Positions 33,730-40,013 of a stretch of 64,000 bases of DNA are shown here, one piece after another. This DNA is from Bacillus cabrialesii. GTDB taxonomy: Bacteria > Bacillota > Bacilli > Bacillales > Bacillaceae. The stretch spans positions 3,331,001 through 3,395,000 of the forward strand of contig NZ_CP096889.1 of assembly GCF_004124315.2 (NCBI RefSeq), written 5' to 3'. The notes under the pieces are model-generated. The model saw nothing but the letters and a program-made list of their open reading frames with translations. It was not told the origin of the DNA and did no database searches. Numbering within the stretch: the stretch's first letter is position 1; the number at the start of each line of letters is the position of its first letter. A program made the translations under genes and the position numbers.

Positions 33730-35061
33730 TTAAGATAATCGTTTATCTACACCATATTGATAGGGCACACCAAGATTTTCTCTTAATGTCTCTCCATCAT
33801 AATCTTCATGGAATACACCACGTTCCTGTAAGATAGGGACCACTTCTTCTACAAAACGTTTTAAGTCGGTTTCATAAGCATCTGGTAGTATCCAAAAGCC
33901 ATCTGCTGCGCCACTTTCAAACATTTCAGTTAGGTAATCCGCAGTTTCTTTTGCATCACCTAATGTTGCAGGATGGTAATCAATCACAGAATGATAAATG
34001 ATATCGCGTAATGTCCAACCTTCACGCGCCACCTTTAAAACATTCTCAGCACGAGGATCAGAGTAACGGTCGATTTTTACCTTGTCTAAAAGTTCTGGTG
34101 CGATCGGGCGTTCTAAATCTTCAGGAGTGAAGCTGATTCCTAATATCATTCCGATATGAAATGCACGTTGTTGTACTATATTTTCATCCATAAAACTTGC
34201 GTGACGATCTATTGCTTCACGTTTAGAATTTGCAACAACCGGCATGAGTCCTGCGATAAATTTAATCTCATCTGGATTTCGACCCGCGTCTATCGCAACC
34301 TGGCGTAGTGCATTTCTTGTAGCAATACCTTGTTCTATCGTCCACACTTCACCAATCATTGCACTCGCATAGCGTCCTGCAAACGCAATACTATTTGGAG
34401 ATCCACCAGAGTGAAAGATGACCGGTTGTCCTTGTGGTGAAGGTGGAATTGGCAAGGCTCCATTTGCCTGTATATGTTTACCAGATATATGAACAGGTTT
34501 TACTTGGCTATAATCCGCAAATACACCGGTTTCTTTATCAGCTTTTAGAGCATCTTTTCCCCATGTTGCCCATAAGTGCTGTACAGTTTCTACGAACTCA
34601 TAATGACTTTCATAACGTGATCTACTATCCATTAGTTTTACACCAAAGTTTTCTGCTACCTTTGGACTTGATCCCGTAACAGCATTCCAAGCAATACGTC
34701 CACCACTCATTAAATCTATCCCTTTAAATTGACGTGCTAAAGTAAAAGGATTATTCCACTGAGTATGTACAGTTGACGCCACACCAATGTGTTTTGTTTG
34801 TTGTAATATTGCAGTGGCAGTAATGATAGGTTCAAGCGTCATCGATGGCACCTCCCTGTTATCATCGGGTATTGCTCCAGGGAAATCACCTACAAATATA
34901 AATTGAAATTTACCTTTTTCAGCAAGTTGAGCATAGCGAATATCTGCATTAATATCTGGATAAGTAGTCACATTGACACCCTCACTTTTCCAAGCTTTAG
35001 CATTTGCACCGTATGCCCCTGTAAATCCTAAACCAAGCAACATTTGTTTTTTTTCAGACAT
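33730..35061 (-). CDS. LLM-class FMN-dependent monooxygenase (NtaA/SnaA/DszA family)
   Basis: 443 residues of the bacterial luciferase-like fold, nitrilotriacetate monooxygenase subfamily. Seen are QFIFVGDFPGA, STVHTQWNNPFTLARQF, LMSGGRIAWNAVTG, ESHYEFVETVQHLW and VIFHSGGSPNSIAFAGRYA, which shape the flavin and substrate pockets in this group. It would use FMNH2 supplied by a separate reductase to oxidise a small organic or organosulfur compound. A MarR gene upstream on the same strand and shared operators suggest induction by the substrate. No flavin reductase gene is adjacent. Base composition is AT-rich compared with the core. Confidence 0.88.
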   Translation of the reverse strand: MSEKKQMLLGLGFTGAYGANAKAWKSEGVNVTTYPDINADIRYAQLAEKGKFQFIFVGDFPGAIPDDNREVPSMTLEPIITATAILQQTKHIGVASTVHTQWNNPFTLARQFKGIDLMSGGRIAWNAVTGSSPKVAENFGVKLMDSRSRYESHYEFVETVQHLWATWGKDALKADKETGVFADYSQVKPVHISGKHIQANGALPIPPSPQGQPVIFHSGGSPNSIAFAGRYASAMIGEVWTIEQGIATRNALRQVAIDAGRNPDEIKFIAGLMPVVANSKREAIDRHASFMDENIVQQRAFHIGMILGISFTPEDLERPIAPELLDKVKIDRYSDPRAENVLKVAREGWTLRDIIYHSVIDYHPATLGDAKETADYLTEMFESGAADGFWILPDAYETDLKRFVEEVVPILQERGVFHEDYDGETLRENLGVPYQYGVDKRLS

Positions 35062-35184
35062 AAATAAATCCCCCTAATTTATTTTCATATGGTATCTACT
35101 TGCTAATATGACTCAAAAATAAATAGACAATAACGAGTCAAACGTTCTATAAATATCTACAATCTTTAATCTTATATTTCCTAA

Positions 35185-35271
35185 TCATTTAATCTGATCT
35201 GATTCATTTAAAATACGTGGGTCAACGCCTAGCTGATAATCTAGATTGTTGGCATGTTTAACGAGACAGCT
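35185..35271 (-). pseudogene. Short C-terminal coding remnant
   Basis: An open stretch reads SCLVKHANNLDYQLGVDPRI then LNESDQIK before a stop, with no start or ribosome site. It looks like the tail of a truncated gene lying between the MarR regulator and the monooxygenase. I cannot name the family. Confidence 0.3.
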
Positions 35272-35332
35272 TTAAACATAGCATTGACTAATTTAATGAA
35301 TTTCAGTAGATCGATCAAAACGAAAATAATAC

Positions 35333-35344
35333 TTAGCCTGCTAA
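35333..35344. promoter_or_regulatory. Inverted repeat TTAGC-CT-GCTAA
   Basis: Same 5-2-5 symmetry as the two sites around the MarR gene. It lies in the long leader of the monooxygenase gene, about 270 bp before its start. Confidence 0.55.
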
Positions 35345-35415
35345 CTTATTTTTCGGTGGTTACCAAGGTTCCCCGCTTCAAGAGAGGAGTTCCTTGCTAA
35401 AGAAGGTTATAATTT

Positions 35416-35431
35416 ATTTAGCATGCTAAAT
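35416..35431. promoter_or_regulatory. Palindromic operator in the monooxygenase promoter region
   Basis: ATTTAGCATGCTAAAT is a perfect 16-bp palindrome. On the minus strand it is flanked by TTGATA and TATAAC about 18-19 bp apart, a repressor position between -35 and -10. Confidence 0.7.
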
Positions 35432-35448
35432 ATCAACATAGAGAAAAC

Positions 35449-35874
35449 TTAAAACAAGTTCCTCTCCATTCGCTTCATAAGTTCCCTTAAGATTAAGCGT
35501 TCTTCCGGTAAGATAGAATGGAGTAGTTTTTCTCGCTGTTGTTTCCATATGGACTCAACCGGTTTCTCTAATTCTCTGCCTTTGTCCGTTAGATAAATTC
35601 GCATAACCCTTGCATCTTGTGTATCACGTTGACGGTAAATAAATCCGTTCTGCTCCAATGATTTAACCATATTGGTTACCGTAGGTGGTTCGCATTTTAA
35701 ATGTTCACAGAGTTGCATTTGTGTTACCCCATCGCCTAACCACAAACGGGAGAGTAAATTATCTTGACCTACATAAAGATTAAGTTCTCTTAGACTTTCA
35801 TTATAATCTCGACGCATTTGAAATGAAATTTTATCTAACGACTCACGAATTTCGCAATCAACCTTATCGTTCAT
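35449..35874 (-). CDS. MarR-family regulator
   Basis: 141 residues with a winged helix: LGDGVTQMQLCEHLKCEPPT contains the turn helix, followed by recognition helix VTNMVKSLEQNGF and the basic wing YRQRDTQDARVMRIYLTDKG. Dimerisation helices lie at both ends. The single Cys-containing helix (QLCEHLKCE) could allow redox sensing, but this is speculative. ATG follows a G-rich stretch. Three matching inverted repeats around the gene suggest it represses itself and the monooxygenase. Confidence 0.85.
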   Translation of the reverse strand: MNDKVDCEIRESLDKISFQMRRDYNESLRELNLYVGQDNLLSRLWLGDGVTQMQLCEHLKCEPPTVTNMVKSLEQNGFIYRQRDTQDARVMRIYLTDKGRELEKPVESIWKQQREKLLHSILPEERLILRELMKRMERNLF

Positions 35875-35901
35875 AGGTTTGCCCCCACTACTAAAATGTA
35901 T

Positions 35902-35942
35902 TTAGCAAGCTAACTATATCATGGTGAAAATTTTCTTGTCAA
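35902..35942 (-). promoter_or_regulatory. marR promoter with TTAGC-AA-GCTAA operator
   Basis: TTGACA (35937-35942), 18 bp, TATAGT (35913-35918). TTAGC-AA-GCTAA (35902-35913) begins at the -10 box, where binding would block initiation. Confidence 0.72.
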
Positions 35943-36166
35943 CTTAAAGAACCTCCTCACATTTTATCGGGCTGAATTTATCTAGAACGGCGGTCAAAAG
36001 TATATATCCAACAATAAGATGGAACCCTTGATCACCATCAGCTGTTTTACACTAAAAAGTCCAGATTCTGTTTATTACCCCGTTTTACCTAATTGAGTAA
36101 TTTTGTTACATGAACTAGAATAAAACCAATTTTCATTTTTTTAAAGAGGGCAATAAATATTGCCGT

Positions 36167-36184
36167 AGTACATTTTTTTGTACT
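36167..36184. promoter_or_regulatory. Inverted repeat AGTACA-N6-TGTACT, downstream of the HxlR gene
   Basis: AGTACA-TTTTTT-TGTACT is the same operator, inverted in its spacer, as the one in front of the HxlR gene. A half site AGTACA recurs at about 36196. There is no gene between here and the marR promoter at 35942. From 36185 to 36394 nothing else is seen. Confidence 0.6.
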
Positions 36185-36394
36185 TATAGCTTAGTTAGTA
36201 CAAAAAAAGTTGCCACAATGACAGCTTCGGATCTTTAACTCTTACCCGGTTACCTTAAAGTCCATTTCTTCACAAACTTTTATTGTAAAAGAAAAAACTT
36301 GGTTAGAACAATCTTTCCTCCTACGACTATTATATACACCATTTAGTTTTTGAATATTGGGATAAAAGGTAAACGATGAATGTGAGCGCTTTGA

Positions 36395-36754
36395 TTAGTC
36401 TACCTGCTCCCCAAACTTCTTCCCGAACTCTTCCATCAAATCAATAATAGGAATCAATTCTTCCCCTTTTGAGGTTAGTGAATACTCTACACGCGGAGGA
36501 ACCTCTGGAAAAACTTTGCGATTAATTAAACCATCTGTTTCCAGTTCTCGAAGTTGCTTTGTAAGAGAACCTTGTGAAATATCCCCTAAAAAAGCTTTAA
36601 TTTCACTATAACGACGCTCTGTTGACTTTAAAAACCAAAGAATTACATATTTCCAACGTCCAGAGAGGATGTTTTGGGTATAAGCAATACCAAAAAATTC
36701 TCTTTGTTCCTTTATACATTCCTTATCAAATCCATCCTTACATATCCTAGACAC
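36395..36754 (-). CDS. HxlR/DUF24-family regulator
   Basis: 119 residues of the HxlR winged-helix family: KYVILWFLKSTERRYSEIKA, SQGSLTKQLRELETDGLINR and the wing EVPPRVEYSLTSKG. Two Cys near the N-terminus (Cys5 and Cys13) resemble redox-sensing HxlR members such as YodB, CatR and HypR. The start GTG 36754 follows AGGAG. An AGTACA-N6-TGTACT operator lies just upstream, suggesting autoregulation. No reductase gene, the usual partner, is adjacent. Confidence 0.85.
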   Translation of the reverse strand: MSRICKDGFDKECIKEQREFFGIAYTQNILSGRWKYVILWFLKSTERRYSEIKAFLGDISQGSLTKQLRELETDGLINRKVFPEVPPRVEYSLTSKGEELIPIIDLMEEFGKKFGEQVD

Positions 36755-36778
36755 CTTTTCTCCTACTTTCTACTGCTA

Positions 36779-36796
36779 AGTACAAAAAAATGTACT
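36779..36796. promoter_or_regulatory. Operator AGTACA-N6-TGTACT upstream of the HxlR gene
   Basis: A perfect 6-6-6 inverted repeat 25 bp before the GTG start. The TACT/AGTA symmetry is like that of YodB-type boxes. Confidence 0.68.
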
Positions 36797-37204
36797 ACAT
36801 CAATTTTTATTGCCTACTTCAAAAAGATGAGAATTCATTTTATTCTAGTATATGTAACAGAAATACTCAATACGTTTTTATTAACTCATATATGTTTACC
36901 GTTTGATAAACATATGATTGTGTAACTTTAAGCAGATTAATTCTTTTATTTTTATTATATGGATCTCAAATCATATATTGAAGTATATACAAACATATTG
37001 GTAATATCTACTCTATAGTTACTTCCCTACCATCTTCTATGTTTCATCAAGAATGTGGTATTAAAATAAAGGAATTTAAGACCAACAAGATACAAGTCAT
37101 TTAGTTTTTACAACTCCGACTCATTTTATCTTTTCCTTCTTTCACTAACCTGCCCCGTTAGTTAAAGAAAATCAACAATGTTGTTTAACAGAAACAATAA
37201 GTAA
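36797..37204. other. AT-rich stretch without a gene
   Basis: No reading frame with a ribosome binding site is visible on either strand. The part nearest 37205 belongs to the 3' region of the HEPN-like gene. A CTAAC-N7-GTTAG repeat near 37147 has no T run. Confidence 0.5.
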
Positions 37205-37230
37205 GAACCTACTCATTAAAGAATAGGTTC
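37205..37230 (-). terminator. Likely terminator of the HEPN-like gene
   Basis: GAACCTATTC and GAGTAGGTTC pair with one mismatch around a 6-base loop. The T-rich tail on the minus strand is interrupted (TTACTTATTGTTT), so the call is moderate. Confidence 0.55.
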
Positions 37231-37255
37231 CGAAAGAAAGTATCTAAATAAGTAG

Positions 37256-38572
37256 TTACTTAACTAATTTGTCATAAGCTGGTTTATTTTTAAGGGGTAT
37301 AGCTCCGGGCTCTAATAACTTAATAAGATTAGCAAACTGTTTTTTACATCTCTGATGATGATTTACCATATCAGCCAGATAGTTATTTTCTTTAATTAAT
37401 TCAAATAATAACTCTACTTCCTTTAAAGAAAAATTACGAATCATTTTTTCGTAATACGGTTTAGCAGAATCCGCTGTTCCATATGCATTCCCAACATAGC
37501 ACAATGAAACTACATACACATATCTCTTTAATACGGATTTCGGAATTTTTTTATCAAAAGATTCAGCTAATCTTTGAGCAAAAGGCTTTTCATTATAGAA
37601 ATTGTTCATTCCATGATGTGCATCTTCTAAATCTTTCAATGCGCGCATAACAATACTGACAAGCTTATCTTTTGGAAGTTCATCTAGGGCTCCAACCTTC
37701 TCAAAAAACCGTTCCGCATATTGTCTCTGGATAATCTTGTCTTTTAGCATATAATCTGAATAAAGTTCTAATAACTCTACTATAGCTGAATTATCATACT
37801 CTTCCCATGTAAGTTCTGCTATAGCAAGACAATTGGATCTAACAAACTCATCAGAATCTTCATCTACATAATTTACAAATAATAATTTTAAAATTGCCGA
37901 CTTTTGAAGATCGTTTGCCTTGCTTATCTTATCTACATAGTATTCTATAGCTTGCTCAGTCATAGTATTCTGCTTCAGTATTTTCATAAATTCTGAAACA
38001 GGAAATCCTTCATATTGAACATCATTTCCTAAAATATGTTTAATACATTGATGCATAAAATAATCTAGCTCTACACCATCTAACATAGCGTTGGATGGAT
38101 GTGCGGAAGAATAATTATTTCTCAATTCTCTACAATTATTAATAAAAAAATAAGAATCGTTGTCTAAAAACCCAAGGCTAACACAAATATCTATTAGCTC
38201 TTTATCACGCATTTGATTCAATACTTTTTCGTCTATATCTCTTTTCAAAAATGTTGCAGCTTCTTGGTAACCAAAACTTTTCACTTTTTGACGTAAAGCG
38301 AGTATAGCTGTATTCCACATATCATTTACAGCAGAACTAAACAAACCTACTCGAATAGAAACGACCATTCTAGCCAATAATTCATGTCTATATTCTAGTT
38401 TCACATCCTCCAATGTATCTTTTAATGTTACCCACACCCGTTTAATGTCACGTTCACTAGCTAAAACCTCTCTAGGTATACCTAATGAAGTGGTAAGACT
38501 TGTTATAACAGGTTCTAAATCTGTCGTGTTGTAATCAGGTAAATTAGTTTCTTTTACTTGTAAGTACGACAA
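37256..38572 (-). CDS. HEPN-like protein, possible defence RNase or toxin
   Basis: 438 residues, cytosolic and mostly helical, without a recognised named family. Around residues 147-158 CRELRNNYSSAHP carries Arg151 and His158, the R-x6-H spacing of HEPN nucleases. The acidic helix before it and the RN pair agree with abortive-infection and RloC/RiboL-type HEPN domains. The rest resembles helical repeats and may be a sensor. TTG 38572 lies eight bases after GGAG. It is a single gene in AT-rich accessory DNA beside ssrA, a common island site, so anti-phage defence is a reasonable guess; function is unproven. Confidence 0.6.
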   Translation of the reverse strand: MSYLQVKETNLPDYNTTDLEPVITSLTTSLGIPREVLASERDIKRVWVTLKDTLEDVKLEYRHELLARMVVSIRVGLFSSAVNDMWNTAILALRQKVKSFGYQEAATFLKRDIDEKVLNQMRDKELIDICVSLGFLDNDSYFFINNCRELRNNYSSAHPSNAMLDGVELDYFMHQCIKHILGNDVQYEGFPVSEFMKILKQNTMTEQAIEYYVDKISKANDLQKSAILKLLFVNYVDEDSDEFVRSNCLAIAELTWEEYDNSAIVELLELYSDYMLKDKIIQRQYAERFFEKVGALDELPKDKLVSIVMRALKDLEDAHHGMNNFYNEKPFAQRLAESFDKKIPKSVLKRYVYVVSLCYVGNAYGTADSAKPYYEKMIRNFSLKEVELLFELIKENNYLADMVNHHQRCKKQFANLIKLLEPGAIPLKNKPAYDKLVK

Positions 38573-38758
38573 CTAAACCACTCCACTTTCGCAATATTCA
38601 ATTTAAAAAATACATATTTTATTCCAAATTATTTAAATTTATACATTTATTTTACACTAAAAATGTCAACTTATCATCTTCACTTTAATAAAATTTATCA
38701 AAAAATTTCATTAACAAATTATTTGTTTTGTATTCAATGCATATAATCCTTTGTAATT

Positions 38759-38854
38759 AATAAACCATAAATTGTCCATATACAAAATAAAGCATAAACT
38801 GTCCTATTGGACAATTTATGCTTTATTTTACACTTTAAGAGGTTCTGCTTTATT
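38759..38854 (-). repeat. Right-end repeat array of the island
   Basis: AATAAACCATAAATTGTCC at 38759-38777 and AATAAAGCATAAACTGTCC at 38786-38804 are on the plus strand. AATAAAGCATAAATTGTCC is on the minus strand at 38809-38827. The last two form a hairpin with a TATT loop. Outermost is the inverse of AATAAAGCAGAACC at 38841-38854. The stretch 38573-38758 is AT-rich with nothing else seen. Confidence 0.65.
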
Positions 38855-38865
38855 GTCACTATGTA

Positions 38866-39225
38866 TGGAGACGGTGGGAGTCGAACCCACGTCCAGAAAC
38901 ATCGATTACTTAAGCGTCTACGAGCGTAGCCTGCATATTTACGGTTTCACTCATCTTCTTGCCTGCGGGCGGGCCTTCCGAGAGCTAGTCTGTTTATCTC
39001 TTCTTACGTTCTCAGACGGGAACGCAAGCGTAGCCTACTTGGATGTGCTCTTCACAGACACATAGGCAATGTCAGGAAGAGCTCGCTGCGCTTATTAGGC
39101 AGCTAATGCTACGTTTTGGTTAAAACTGTTAGTTTTGCCAGTTATATTTAGGTGCGTGTTTACGAGATCGCCTCTCGGCTCGCAGCTCAAGCTCGATCCA
39201 TCCCTGTCGAATCCGTAACGTCCCC
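38866..39225 (-). ncRNA. ssrA: tmRNA (10Sa RNA)
   Basis: Rescues stalled ribosomes with SmpB by acting as tRNA-Ala and then mRNA. On the minus strand the 5' GGGGACG pairs with the 3' CGTCTCC. The T arm reads GGGTTCGACTCCC. The tag reading frame (39095-39139, minus) encodes GKTNSFNQNVALAA after the resume alanine. Discriminator A is 38866. The next bases are TAC, so CCA is not encoded and must be added. Island DNA begins here. Confidence 0.96.
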
Positions 39226-39285
39226 TTGTTATAAGGGAAATACGGGAGAAAATATCAAGCTCTCACTCAAACTGGCTATAGTCTT

Positions 39286-39313
39286 ATTATAACATGATCA
39301 CGGCGCTTTTCAA
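39286..39313 (-). promoter_or_regulatory. Sigma-A promoter of ssrA
   Basis: TTGAAA (39308-39313), 16 bp, TATAAT (39286-39291). The start point would be some 50 bases before the mature 5' end, which is made by RNase P. Confidence 0.75.
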
Positions 39314-39401
39314 TTGTCAAATCCTTCAAATGAAAAGCATTGTGATCTGATCGTGAACACAGTATAGCACAGGCCTGATTTTTGAATCAAGCACTATGCC
39401 T

Positions 39402-39872
39402 TTAGAAGCCTTTTTGACTGTCTCTAAACGCTCTTTCGATTTCCCGCTTCGCGTCCTTGCGCTTCAGGTCTTCTCGTTTGTCATAGTTCTTCTTCCCTTT
39501 TCCAAGGCCGAGAAGCACTTTGGCAAAGCCGTTTTTCAAATACAGCTTCAGCGGAACGAGAGAATAGCCTTTTTCCTTTGTTAACCCGATCAGCTTATTA
39601 ATTTCCTTGCGGTGCATTAACAGCTTTCTCGTCCGGAGCGGATCGTGGTTATAGCGGTTTCCCTGCTCGTACGGGCTGACGTGCATATTGTGGAGAAACA
39701 CTTCTCCCCGTTCGATTTTGGCGAAGGAATCCTTAAGGTTTACGCGGCCGGCGCGAATCGATTTGATTTCGGTTCCTTGCAAAACGATGCCTGTTTCATA
39801 GGTTTCTTCTATAAAATAATCGTGATTGGCTTTCTTATTTTGAGATAATACTTTTCCTGACCCTTTTGGCAT
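39402..39872 (-). CDS. smpB: SmpB, tmRNA-binding protein
   Basis: 156-residue partner of tmRNA in trans-translation. It binds the tRNA-like part and the decoding centre. Family motifs include NKKANHDYFIEETYETGI, EIKSIRAGRVNLKDSFA and HVSPYEQGNRYNHDPLRTRK; the C-terminal tail is basic (KREDLKRKDAKREIERAF) as needed in the mRNA channel. AGGAGG precedes the ATG. It lies just upstream of ssrA and after rnr. Confidence 0.96.
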   Translation of the reverse strand: MPKGSGKVLSQNKKANHDYFIEETYETGIVLQGTEIKSIRAGRVNLKDSFAKIERGEVFLHNMHVSPYEQGNRYNHDPLRTRKLLMHRKEINKLIGLTKEKGYSLVPLKLYLKNGFAKVLLGLGKGKKNYDKREDLKRKDAKREIERAFRDSQKGF

Positions 39873-40013
39873 GCCAGAACCTCCTCTCTAAGGAAAAACT
39901 GTCCACCTTTTGCGATACGCTCTATTTTACCAAATGTCACGTATCGCTACAATGAAAAGTGTTTCCGAAAGAAAGCAAATAGAGCGCTGCGGCCCTATTT
40001 GCTGGTTGAGCTG

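Larger units (their letters stand above)
32741..38854. mobile_element. Putative Tn7-like element or remnant inserted at the ssrA 3' end
   Basis: AT-rich segment bounded by AATAAAGCAGAACC on the left and its exact inverse on the right. Both are continued inward by about 25 bp of weaker similarity (GTAANNTAAANCATAAANTG). Inside are copies of a 19-bp subsite related to AATAAACCATAAATTGTCC: three on the right, two or three on the left. Multiple subsites at both ends are characteristic of Tn7-type TnsB-bound ends. No tnsABC or integrase gene is present, so it would be a non-autonomous or decayed element. Contents: Prp pseudogene, winged-helix protein, LLM monooxygenase, MarR, HxlR and HEPN-like protein. 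Confidence 0.55.

Noticed and set aside
35345..35400. GGTGGTTACC resembling a T-box core, and GAAGCGGGGAACC resembling an S-box on the other strand
   Set aside because: Neither strand has the remaining conserved elements or a terminator in the right order, and no amino acid gene follows. Treated as leader sequence only.
36674..36925. Plus-strand reading frame of 83 residues across the HxlR promoter
   Set aside because: No ribosome binding site; it overlaps the HxlR start and operator, and its composition is that of AT-rich non-coding DNA.
38785..38829. Long hairpin as the terminator of ssrA
   Set aside because: The arms are copies of the 19-bp island subsite in inverted order, and the minus strand lacks a proper T run after the stem. 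It may still affect transcription, but repeat symmetry explains it better.
32741..38854. Island as a prophage or conjugative element with integrase
   Set aside because: No integrase, relaxase, replication or structural gene is visible, and no duplicated tmRNA 3' end was found at the far border.
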